Source of the DNA: Linderina pennispora
Taxonomy: Eukaryota > Kickxellomycota > Kickxellomycetes > Kickxellales > Kickxellaceae
Reading direction: 5' to 3'
Length of the DNA stretch: 64,000 bases
Assembly (NCBI RefSeq): GCF_002104995.1
Contig: NW_024468251.1
Coordinates: 744,001 to 808,000 of the forward strand
The notes under the pieces are model-generated. The model searched no databases. It saw nothing but the letters and a program-made list of their open reading frames with translations, and had not been told where the DNA came from. The translations under genes and the position numbers were made by a program. Of this stretch, positions 10,828-19,706 are shown one piece after another; positions within the stretch are counted from its first letter, which is position 1; each line of letters starts with the position of its first letter.

Positions 10828-11113
10828 GAATTAGCTGTACCAAAAGAATGCGCTTTTATGGCCCCGCCATACTACACCTGAGGATCCCACACGCTGGCCA
10901 CCTACCACATGAAACAAAGCAGTTCCTAGATACCCATGGAACTAAACCCCTTGGCCATGATGCCACAATCAACGTGTGCACAATAGGCGCAGATGGCTTG
11001 ATTCCCGGAGATAACTTTCAACACATGCCAAATACTCTAAAATAGATATTTTGCCACACGCATCAGCGACTATATTGTGTGTATGCATATGATGCAGCTG
11101 CAGAATCTGACCT

Positions 11114-11151
11114 CAAATACTAGTTAATCTGACCAGATCAACTAGTATTTG
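11114..11151. repeat. 38-bp near-perfect palindrome in a divergent promoter
   Basis: Arms CAAATACTAGTT (11114-11125) and AACTAGTATTTG (11140-11151) are exact inverse complements. Between them, ATCTG and CAGAT pair again around an AC centre, with one A/C mismatch at the junction. The whole element can fold into a hairpin of 12 + 5 bp with a 2-nt loop, or present a symmetrical dimer-binding site. It sits between the divergent GH31 and decarboxylase genes. Confidence 0.8.
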
Positions 11152-11598
11152 CCAGCTGCCAGGTGGTGTGGCAATTCCCGTCTATGCACTGCCTGACTTC
11201 ATTACCAAGCCGCAGCCTACCCATGCGGGTGTGCCACGCCGTGCCTGGTCCCAATATGTATGCGGTGTGCCCTCTTGAGCATTGGAGCTCCGAGGTGTCC
11301 TGGGAGGATGACAAATCCTTCCCAATACAGCACGCAAGTCAGTGCGAAAATCTCCAATAAAACTGTTCCCAGGGCCATCTCCCTCGCACAAGCTTGCCAG
11401 ATCCGCTGTTGTTGGATTCTCTCCAATCCGACACAACCACGCCTTGGACTTTCGCTATTTATCGTATGTAAATGCCAATGATTCACTTGCAATTGTCTGA
11501 CCGATCGACGGGCCATTTTCCTTGCGGTTAGGTGTGCCATGGAGTCCGTGCTGCTCCGCCGAAAGGACAGGTTGGAGAATCGTTGGAGCAGTTTCCGC

Positions 11599-11605
11599 TA
11601 TAAAA
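11599..11605 (+). promoter_or_regulatory. TATA box of the aromatic amino acid decarboxylase gene
   Basis: TATAAAA, 130 bp before the ATG at 11735. It is followed by a pyrimidine-rich leader. Confidence 0.6.
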
Positions 11606-11734
11606 GTGCAGCTTCCTGTGCGCAGGACATCAGCGAAGCTATATCTTTTGTACTCTCAATTTCCTTCCTGCCCTTGGCAATACGTCTCATTACCCTTTAT
11701 TTCATTCTAAGCAAACCGGCCGGCCAACTCTACC

Positions 11735-13216
11735 ATGGACGTTAACGAGTTTAGAAAGCGCGGCAAGGAGGTCATCGATGCGATTGCTGACTACTACGAG
11801 GCGGTCAACGATATCCCGCCCATGTCGACAGTGTCTCCAGGATATCTGTACAAACTGCTGCCACACGAGGCCCCCGAATCGCCCGAGTCCTTTGACGCGA
11901 TCCAGCGCGACCTCCAAACCAAGATCATGCCCGGCATGACGCACTGGCAGTCTGGAAACTTTTTCTCGTGGTTCCCCAGCAATTCGTCGTTCCCGGCAAT
12001 TCTGGGCGACATGTACAGCTCGATGTTTGACGTGGTCGGCTTCAACTGGCTATGTTCCCCGGCAGCCACCGAGCTGGAGACCGTGGTGATGGACTGGCTG
12101 GGCAAGCTGATCGGGCTTGACAAGCGCTTTTTGTCGTTCAAGGAGGACGGCACCGAGGGCAATGGCGGCGGTGTGATCCAGGGCAGTGCTAGCGAGGCGC
12201 ATATTGTCGCCATGATCGCCGCGCGCGAAATGGCCCTGGAGCGTCTCAAGGCCCAGGACGGCGCCACCAGCGAGGACGTCGACAAGCAGCGACACAAGCT
12301 GGTCGCGTACTTTTCGGACCAGACGCACTCGTCGGGCCAGAAGGCTGCCAACGTCATCGGCTGCAAGACCACGAGCGTACCCACGGGCGAGGACTTCCGG
12401 CTCACCAAGGAGGCGCTGGAGCGGGCCATCGCCCAAGACAAGGAGCAGGGCCTGATTCCGTTCTTCGTGTGCGGTACCTTTGGCACGACCAACACGACAG
12501 CCATCGACGATTTGCCTGGAATTGCCGATGTCGCCCAGCACGAGTCGCTGTGGCACCACATTGATGCTGCGTACGCCGGCTCGGCGCTGACGTGCCCCGA
12601 GTTCCGGCCGCTGGCTGCAGGCAGCGAGCGCGCTGACTCGTTCAACTTCAACCCGCACAAGTGGATGCTGACCAACTTTGACTGCTCGGCGCTGTGGGTG
12701 GCCGATTCGACCCACCTGGTCAATGCCCTCAGCATCCACCGTGAGTACTACCCCAAGGTCGAGGGCGACACCGCCTTTATCAAGGACTACCGCAACTGGC
12801 AGCTGCCGCTGGGCCGCCGTTTCCGCTCGCTCAAGCTGTGGTTTGTCATGCGCATGTACGGTGCTGAAGGTATCCGCAAGCACATCCGTGACGACGTCGC
12901 ACAGGCAAAGTGGCTCGCCGACCAGCTGGTGGCCGATGGCCGCTTTGAGCTGATTGTACCTGTTGTCTTTGGTCTGGCTGTGCTCCGGATCAAGCCCGAG
13001 GCGCTGAACGACCCAGCCATGGTCGACAAGGCCAACACTGAGCTGATCAAGGCTATCAATGACGATGGCCGTGTGTTTTTGGTTGGCACCAAGCTCAACG
13101 GGAACGATGTCTTGCGCGTTGCCGTCGGATCCACCTTCGGCACGCAGAAGAACATCGACCTTTTGCTCAAGATCCTGAAGGAGCAGGCAACCAAGGTTAT
13201 TGCTGGCCTCGAGTGA
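11735..13216 (+). CDS. Aromatic L-amino acid decarboxylase (PLP-dependent group II decarboxylase)
   Basis: Intact 493-residue enzyme expected to convert aromatic amino acids (Trp, Tyr or DOPA) to amines. It is much closer to animal DDC/plant TDC than to the glutamate decarboxylase or sphingosine-lyase groups. Evidence includes DVNEFRKRGKEVIDAIADYY at the N-terminus, IMPGMTHWQSGNFFSWFP, FNWLCSPAATELETVVMDWL, GVIQGSASEAHIVAM, the cofactor Asp region WHHIDAAYAGSALTCPEFRP, and the PLP-binding Lys in FNFNPHKWMLTNFDCSALW near residue 308. The segment PLGRRFRSLKLWFVMRMYG completes the family signature. No targeting signal is visible, so it is probably cytosolic. It has its own TATA box and diverges from the GH31 gene. 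Substrate specificity cannot be read from sequence alone. Confidence 0.92.
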   Translation: MDVNEFRKRGKEVIDAIADYYEAVNDIPPMSTVSPGYLYKLLPHEAPESPESFDAIQRDLQTKIMPGMTHWQSGNFFSWFPSNSSFPAILGDMYSSMFDVVGFNWLCSPAATELETVVMDWLGKLIGLDKRFLSFKEDGTEGNGGGVIQGSASEAHIVAMIAAREMALERLKAQDGATSEDVDKQRHKLVAYFSDQTHSSGQKAANVIGCKTTSVPTGEDFRLTKEALERAIAQDKEQGLIPFFVCGTFGTTNTTAIDDLPGIADVAQHESLWHHIDAAYAGSALTCPEFRPLAAGSERADSFNFNPHKWMLTNFDCSALWVADSTHLVNALSIHREYYPKVEGDTAFIKDYRNWQLPLGRRFRSLKLWFVMRMYGAEGIRKHIRDDVAQAKWLADQLVADGRFELIVPVVFGLAVLRIKPEALNDPAMVDKANTELIKAINDDGRVFLVGTKLNGNDVLRVAVGSTFGTQKNIDLLLKILKEQATKVIAGLE

Positions 13217-13557
13217 TAACACTGGCCACAGCGCAGTCTAATAAGTGTCCCATGCTACATGTGTATGTGTCTAGTTTGGTATATTCAATCCGCGATGAGA
13301 AAACTAGAATAGTGAAAAAGCAACCTAGAGGCGAATGAGTGAAGAAGAAGGCTGTCGGCATCTCCAGCAAAACATACCCGTCGGCTGCTTGGACCCCCTC
13401 CAGCAATAGCGGCCAGCTAGACCTAGACTACCACATCGAGCCGGGTTTACCTACTCAGGAAGCGAGCAGTGCAAACTACAGCAAGGACGAAAAGTCAATT
13501 GGTGCTAGCCGCCATCACGAAAGCGAGCTTTAAAAAGTAAAAGGGAAGGCGAGGGGT
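13217..13557. other. Convergent 3' intergenic spacer
   Basis: Lies between the stop codons of the decarboxylase (+) and the first small secreted protein (-). A 64-codon open frame is present (13339-13533) but resembles nothing and starts at GTG. No other feature was seen. Confidence 0.5.
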
Positions 13558-13902
13558 TTAGAAGTAGGTGTCAAGGGTGGTCTTGACAGCGTTGGAAACA
13601 CCAGTGCGGATCTTGGCGCGGACCTCGGGGGTCAGAGCCTCGTGGACGGCCTGGACGGCCTGGCGGACAACCTTCTGGCCGGTCTGGAGCACCTCCTCGC
13701 CAGAGCCGTTCATGTTGCGGACGATCTGGCCGGCAACCTGGGCGATCGGAGCAGCAGCCTCCTGGATGGCGCGGTCAATGTTCTTGACCTGCTCGGTCGA
13801 CAGACCGAACAGACGCTCGGAGATCTGCGAGTGGGTGAGAAGGTCGAGGGTGGCAGCGGCCTGGCTGGCGATGGCGGCAATGGCGAAGATCTTGAACTGC
13901 AT
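13558..13902 (-). CDS. Small secreted helical protein, paralogue A
   Basis: Predicted 114-residue protein of unknown function. The N-terminus MQFKIFAIAAIASQAAA is a classic signal peptide, leaving a mature chain of about 97 residues that starts TLDLL. The mature part has no cysteine and looks helical, with heptad-like hydrophobics around VKNIDRAIQEAAAPIAQVAG and VVRQAVQAVHEALTPEVRAK. It is a clear paralogue of the gene at 14647-15006: TLDLL, LFGL, QVKNID and TPEVRAK are shared at matching positions. I chose ATG 13902 rather than the upstream in-frame codons because it begins the signal peptide and lies about 100 bp after a TATA box. Lineage-specific secreted proteins of this size are often host- or surface-interaction factors, but no function is claimed. 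Confidence 0.75.
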   Translation of the reverse strand: MQFKIFAIAAIASQAAATLDLLTHSQISERLFGLSTEQVKNIDRAIQEAAAPIAQVAGQIVRNMNGSGEEVLQTGQKVVRQAVQAVHEALTPEVRAKIRTGVSNAVKTTLDTYF

Positions 13903-14646
13903 AGCTAGTTGTGTTTTTGGTTTGGTTGTCGGGAAGAGGTGATTGCTTGGAGTAATCTCTGGTGATGGTATTCTTTGAAATCTGAGGCGAAATAGGCTAT
14001 CCCTTTTATACAGAGCACTGCGATATCGGTTCGTTGCAAAGTAGATGGTGTAAAGCTGCATATACCAGTAGCAGCACTATGTTTTGCAATTTTGCTGATG
14101 CATTAGGATAGTTACACCTACTTGCAAAATATGGATAGGTGCAATGCCACCAACCGATATTTTTCTCACCTGTATCAACAACCCACCATATGCATCTTGG
14201 CGTATTGGCAATTTCCCGGGATGCATACCGATAATTGCATGTGTGGAGAAATGCAGCCATCTCAATTTTGGGCTGTCTGGCTATGGCCAGTAGGAAAAGT
14301 AGGATGACTATTGATATGCATACCGGAGAATACAACCCACACGGATCCTTAGTCAGTAATCCCGAATGCTGTGTGCCGTTCAAGCCACACATAGTGACAT
14401 ATGACGACTACTACCGGAACTACATCAAACGCGGCTCACAAGTGGCGTACGCATGGCAACAAATTCTAAGAGCAGTATATTCCAGCTAGCGATATACAGC
14501 ATTATTTGAAGACCTTTTAATTAAAACCATACACATGCTGTCCTGCTTTTCTTGGCCAGGCACCGAGCAAATCGCACAGCATTAGTGCCGATTTCCAGCC
14601 TTGGTAGAAAATAAATGATCAGATTTATTCGAAAGCGGGTGTTTGA
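13903..14646. other. Intergenic region between the two secreted paralogues
   Basis: Non-coding, AT-richer than its neighbours. It contains the promoter of paralogue A with a TATA box (14001-14010) and the 3' end of paralogue B. No repeat shared with the other promoter is evident beyond the TATA spacing. Confidence 0.5.
14001..14010 (-). promoter_or_regulatory. TATA box of secreted paralogue A
   Basis: TATAAAAGGG on the minus strand, about 100 bp upstream of the ATG at 13902. Confidence 0.7.
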
Positions 14647-15006
14647 TTAGAGAGCGGCCGCCAGGGTCGAATCGACAATGGTGGTAATGGCCTTCTTGAC
14701 CTTGGCTCTGACTTCAGGAGTGAATGCCTTGGAGACTGCAGCAGCAGCATCATTGAATGCCGGGGCGCTGTTCTTGTCGACCTCAGTGAAGATCTGGATC
14801 AGGGTCTTCCCAATATTGCTGTAGGCGTTGGCGACAGCGGCCATGCTGTTGGTCTCTGCGCGCATGATGCGGTTATCAATGTTCTTAACCTGGGCTGGAG
14901 TCAGACCAAACAATGCCTCGGACAGCGGCCTGCCTGACAGGAGGTCGAGGGTGGCTGTGGCATAGCCGGCAGAGGCAGCGAGGATGGCAATGGTCTTGAA
15001 GTGCAT
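14647..15006 (-). CDS. Small secreted helical protein, paralogue B
   Basis: Predicted 119-residue protein. The signal peptide MHFKTIAILAASAGYATA is followed by TLDLLSGRPLSEALFGL, QVKNIDNRIMRAETNS and AFTPEVRAKVKKAITTIV. These blocks align with the tandem neighbour at 13558-13902, so the pair arose by duplication. The mature chain is Ala-rich, cysteine-free and probably all-helical. ATG 15006 was chosen because it starts the signal peptide. An in-frame extension to 15060 would add 18 residues in front of the signal. Function is unknown. The same orientation and the same promoter spacing as paralogue A support a common regulatory origin. Confidence 0.75.
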   Translation of the reverse strand: MHFKTIAILAASAGYATATLDLLSGRPLSEALFGLTPAQVKNIDNRIMRAETNSMAAVANAYSNIGKTLIQIFTEVDKNSAPAFNDAAAAVSKAFTPEVRAKVKKAITTIVDSTLAAAL

Positions 15007-15483
15007 TGCTATTAGTGTATGTTCAGATGAGGATAAGCGGGTATGTGTCAGATTTTGCAAGATGCTTGAACGCAGAGGGCGATGTATAGGGAACGGCTAT
15101 TGATATATAAATAGCCAAATGTCTCTGCCACCTGTGCCCGTAAGAGAAGCAGCAGTACATGGTTCAGCACGCTGTTGTGCACCCTCCACATGCAGGGAGA
15201 ATATGTATGGCAGACAGTAGCGGTATCACCAGCGTTACATTTGATACAGATGTTAGTAATACCACAAGCAAATAATGCTGCTTGGGTGGTCACTGCAGTC
15301 AATCCAGCCCGGTAACTGCTGTCCAGAATCACCAGGTTATTTCTTTTTATGAGCCAACATTAGGACATACACAGGCAGTATTTCCAGTACACTTGGGCGA
15401 TATTGAGAGCATTATCAGAATTCAATAGAATGGCAGTTTCAAAGCATTCATTTCGGGCAACTCTAAGAGTACAGCGCCGGATA
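15007..15483. other. Intergenic region between secreted paralogue B and GGT
   Basis: Holds the promoter of paralogue B and the 3' flank of the gamma-glutamyltranspeptidase gene. Nothing else was recognised. Confidence 0.5.
15103..15113 (-). promoter_or_regulatory. TATA box of secreted paralogue B
   Basis: TATTTATATAT on the minus strand, about 100 bp upstream of ATG 15006. This is the same spacing as paralogue A. Confidence 0.65.
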
Positions 15484-17505
15484 TCAGTAGCCAGCGGCCA
15501 GGCCGTGCTTGCGCGCATCGCTGACTGCATGTATCGTGCCATCGTGCAGGCGGTGCACAGCCTGCACCACTGAGCTGGCGTGCTTTTAAGGGCGCGATTT
15601 CGTGACCGTATGACGTGGCCAGTGCATGCGAAATGCTGGCTGGGAACAACGGATCGACGCCTGAGCTGATGGGGCAGAAGCTGATGGTGAAGCCGTGGCG
15701 TGTCAATGGCGTTATCTAAACGCATGCCAAAGTCAAACACGTTGACGATAACCTGCAATACCGAGGTCAGGATCCGGCTGCCGCCACTGCCACCGACAAC
15801 CAGCTCGACATCGCCGTTGTGCTCAATGATGGTTGGCTGAGGTTGACGACAGCGGGCGCTTGCCAGGCACAATCTTGTTGTGCGGCGATGGACGTAAGCC
15901 GAAGCCATTGGTTTGGTTTGTGGTGCTGAAATCGTCCATCTCGTCGTTAAGAATCACGCCGGTGACTGGGTCCATGATGCGCGAGCCGAATTCCAAGTTG
16001 ACTGTCGAGGTCAGTGCCACAGCGGCACCATCACTGTCGAGCACTGAGAGGTGTGTAGTGCCATGGTTATTGAGAATATCGTACTCTGCGTCGTAATGCG
16101 CGACGCCAAAGGTGTGCGTATCGGAGATGTTGTGGCGGATATCTGAGGCAAAGTATTTGCTGGCCTGCTTGGACACATTGGCTGCGACGTCCACAAATGA
16201 CGGATCGCCCAATACCGTGCGCTGCGCAGCGCCAAATTTCATGGCCTCGACAATGCGATGGTAGCTGAGTGCAGTCTGCCCTTCGCGTGCCAGCGGGTAT
16301 CCCTCGACCACGTTAAGCATGTTGAGCAGGATCGATCCACTGGTAGGCGGCGAGCCCGTGATCACCCGCCGGCCATGGTAGAACGTCTCAAGCGGTTTGC
16401 GATCGACAGCAGCGTACGCCGCAAAGTCCTCCATAGTCAGGATTCCGCCGTTCTCGCGAATGGCGTTGACCATACTCTGTGCAAGTTTGCCCGAGTAGAA
16501 TGCCTTCGGCCCGTGGTTTGCGATAGCCTCCAATGTGCTGGCCAGCTCGGGTCGCCGCACAATATCGCCAGGCTGCAGCAAATGGCCACGGCCGTCGGTG
16601 TAGGTGGTATTGAATCCAGGGGAGCTCAGCACATGCGCCTCGAGTCTCTTGAGTTGTCCGTATACAACGCTGCTGAGCGCATACCCCTTGCGCGCCAGGC
16701 TAATCGATGGCTCAAACAGACGCTTCCAGGGCAGCTTGCCAAAGCGCTTGTGCGCACTGTGGAGACCAGCGATCTCCCCAGGCACGCCCACAGCCAGTCC
16801 GCCAACCTGGGCCAGGGTGATGTTGTGCAAAAACATGTCTGCTTTGGCAGCAGAACCAGCGGCCTCGCGGAAATCGATCAGGACGGGCGCGCTACCATCC
16901 GAAGGCCGGATCAGCATGAAGCCGCCGCCTCCAATGCCTGATGAATGGGCCTGCAGAATTCCGATGCACAGCGTGCTGGCAATAGCCGCGTCAACTGCAT
17001 TCCCGCCGTCAATAAGCACTATAGAGAGAGCACAAAGAGGCAAATAAGAAACATGAGCACAAGGCAGATGTGCCACAGGCGTACGTGACGTTGGCAAGAT
17101 GCGATGTAAATGGTCGACATACCTTGACTTCCGATCTTTGAGCACCGGGGCTCATCGGTTGCAACAGCTCCGTTTCTTGCAGTCACCAAGGTCGAGCGCG
17201 TATCAGAATCTAAACAGGTAAATGTTTGTGTTTGGGATTTAGGAACACAAGCATAACAAAGCGGCACCACAGTGGTGGCCACACCGTTTGTGCAGATGCT
17301 TACCGCCAAATGAAGCTGCCTTGGCCAGTATCCCGCCAACGAAAATAAGGGCAATCAGAGCGCCAACATATGCTAGTGCCGCATGCTTGCGATGTCGAGT
17401 CTGAGGCTGCTCGGCAGGGCCATTGTCGTCAATGGGCAATGCTGTTGGTTCAGACGACTCATGCAGGAGCCGCGAGCTCTCTGTGTTTGCTGACGGCACT
17501 GACAT
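15484..17505 (-). CDS. Gamma-glutamyltranspeptidase, type II membrane protein, two introns, frameshifted tail
   Basis: Cleaves the gamma-glutamyl bond of glutathione and transfers or hydrolyses the glutamyl group; in fungi usually vacuolar. Exon 1 (17304-17505) encodes a polar N-terminus and one membrane anchor (ALAYVGALIALIFVGGILA). Exon 2 (17123-17209) gives ARNGAVATDEPRCSKIGSQ. Exon 3 (17018 downward) starts VLIDGGNAVDAAIASTLCIG. The autoprocessing site and nucleophile Thr lie in NNHGTTHLSVLDSDG near 16060, followed by STVNLEFGSRIMDP, PGKRPLSS and VVGGSGGSRILT. Frame breaks occur near 15835, 15650 and 15590. The corrected C-terminus reads VQAVHRLHDGTIHAVSDARK and stops at 15484. Both introns have GT-AG ends. 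Confidence 0.86.
17019..17122 (-). other. GGT intron 2 (104 bp)
   Basis: Donor GTATGT and acceptor CTATAG on the minus strand. Splicing joins SKIGSQ to VLIDGG and reconstitutes the conserved GGT N-terminal motif. Confidence 0.85.
17210..17303 (-). other. GGT intron 1 (94 bp)
   Basis: Donor GTAAGC and acceptor TTTAG on the minus strand. It lies just after the membrane anchor and splices in phase to DSDTRSTLVTARNG. Confidence 0.8.
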
Positions 17506-19706
17506 GTGCGTGTATTTGTTAGGAGAGGCGATGTATTGAGGTTGGGATTGGGAAGAGAAGAGAAGAGGAGAGAGGAGAGGAGGAAATGGCGACGGGGAAG
17601 AGTGAGCCCCGCACCACAGCAGATCCTCCATGGCAGAAAGAGCGTGCAGTCCAGAGAGCATGACTGGCGCAGCACGCCTTTCGCCCCGAATCAGTCACCA
17701 CTTCCGAACCGCACGGTCACACGGCCCTCCGCGTGCATTCCGCATCATCGGATCAAATCTATCGTCCAAAGCAGCCGCTGCTGTGTGTGAGCGCACGGGC
17801 GAGCTTTGCCACAGCAGCCAAATCAGCGGCTAAACGATGCTTACTAATTGCCGCTGCGATTCCCAAGGCGGCGGCAGTGCTGCGGCAGGCCAGACATCCG
17901 GGGAGCTGCTGCTGGCTGCTGACATCCCCAGCAGGCTATTCTCTAGCCCGTGCCCGCCGGCCCTCCCCCACCACAGAAACGATCGGACTGCCATGACGGC
18001 AGAGGCGATCGGGGTGCCATGGTGCTTGGCTGTGGTTCGATGATTAAATCCGGCATCACCGCGGCCTACGCGCCAAAACATGTTTTCAGCAATTAGGGAA
18101 ACCGTCCAAAAATTCCAAAATTTCAGTTCTCGCTTTGAACATTATTTGCTCACGCGCATTTCTGGGCCTTTCTATTTTTCGTTTATAGAACAGGCAGACT
18201 AGTCTACCACAAAAAGGTAAGAGGCAGCTCGTTCAGGCGGATGGAACGCGCACACCAACCGGGCCAGCAGCCGCCTACAGCGCCGCTACTCCCCTAGCCC
18301 GAGCGGTACCGGCCCAAGGAGACAATGCCCGTCGTTCCATCTGTGGTTTGCCCGAAATTCGCATGCAGCGACGCCAGGCGCAAAAAGGCGACCGGCAGTC
18401 CTACTATTTGCGCAATTCGCTCATAAGCGCAGGGTGAAAACTGCCTTTGCCTTGCGGTATTGTTGTGGGCCTGCCTTGTGTCTCCAAGTGGCTCGTCAGC
18501 CCGCCATGCCCACCCTTTTGAAAGAGCACTGCTGCTGGCGTGCCTGCGGACTCTGCCAACCTCCTTCTGTAACCTGTTCACTAACCGCTTCTCTTTTCTC
18601 TTCAATCTAGGTCATTTTGTGTTTCCTTTTCCCTCCCTTCTTTTCCCTATTATTCTGGCGCCTTTACTACTTACCTGCGGCACTGTGTCCCTCTATTTGG
18701 CCTAGCAATTAGGAACGTTTTTCGTTGTTATTTGTGAGGGGGTCCGTATTTCAATTTTACGCACGGCGCACTTACACACACTAGCCAAAGGGCACTCCAT
18801 TTTACGACGTTCGTTGAATTCGCAAGCAGCAGCGACGGCTGGAATCAGGCTATAGAAAGGTACAGAATCCATAGACACTTTCATGACGACACACTCGTTT
18901 TCAGCCCAATTTGTGCACCGCTCGCTCCCTTTGCCATTTGGCTTCATAGCCAGGACGCCGCACATCCTACAGCTTGTAACCCCTCATGGAGAGCAGCAGC
19001 AGCTCATCCCCGTCTTGCCAGAGATGGACTGCCGCTGCACGGGTGCTTGGCAACCGGATTTTCCACCTCGTTTGCTTTGGCCCTCGTAGAGTTCTGTTGG
19101 CACCTAGGCAATGAGCAGTGGTCGGGTCTTTCATCAACTGGGTGTTGAATACTGCCTCTTTCGGCAAATGCTCCCTTCTGCGCGCAGAGGTTGACACCAC
19201 TGCATTGCTTTCAGCAGCAGCAGCAGCCTTGACACGCACAGCCTGGCCCTAATCGAAAATATCCTGGGTCCCATCTACCGCCCGCTCCCCGCACACTGCG
19301 AATAATGTCGGCTGTTCTCTGGCCTCTTGGCCAACCGAGAACCGGTGGGGCAAAGCGGGCATCCGGTCCAACCTTTTTATCTGCTCCCTTTCCACTGGGG
19401 CCGCTGGTGCTTCATGTTTACGCTCCACCGTTCACTTGTGTACTAACTAGCCCGGTTCCTACTTGACTTGAATCGCGACTGATGTCGCTACATGTAGGGA
19501 TAAAGCAGCATATACATTGACGTAATTGGAAGGACGCGCGCTATTTATATTCCTCCTCTTGCCGCTCGAGCTTGTTACCGCCGCGAAAAAGGGACACAGC
19601 CCTTCACTAGCAGCAGCAGAAGCAGCAACCGCAGCCCCTCACTCTTTTCTCCACTTCTGCGCTCCTGGCGGGTCGTACCAGCAGGTGCAGCGAGAAAACA
19701 GCAAGC
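17506..19706. other. 2.2-kb non-coding region upstream of GGT and YAK1
   Basis: Divergent region between GGT (-) and the giant kinase (+). It contains long pyrimidine-rich runs (18560-18690) and no recognisable coding segment. A CRE-like TGACGTAA lies at 19518-19525 and a TATTTATAT at 19543-19551, about 160 bp before the kinase ATG. Its length suggests a long leader or extended control region for the kinase. Confidence 0.5.
19518..19525 (+). promoter_or_regulatory. CRE-like element upstream of YAK1
   Basis: TGACGTAA, a near-match to the ATF/CREB site, 25 bp before a TATTTATAT element. Yak1 acts opposite to PKA in yeast, so a stress/cAMP-linked site here is plausible, but this rests on one 8-mer. 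Confidence 0.3.

Noticed and set aside
13339-13533. 64-codon open frame after the decarboxylase stop
   Set aside because: It starts at GTG, has no domain, and lies in a convergent 3' spacer.
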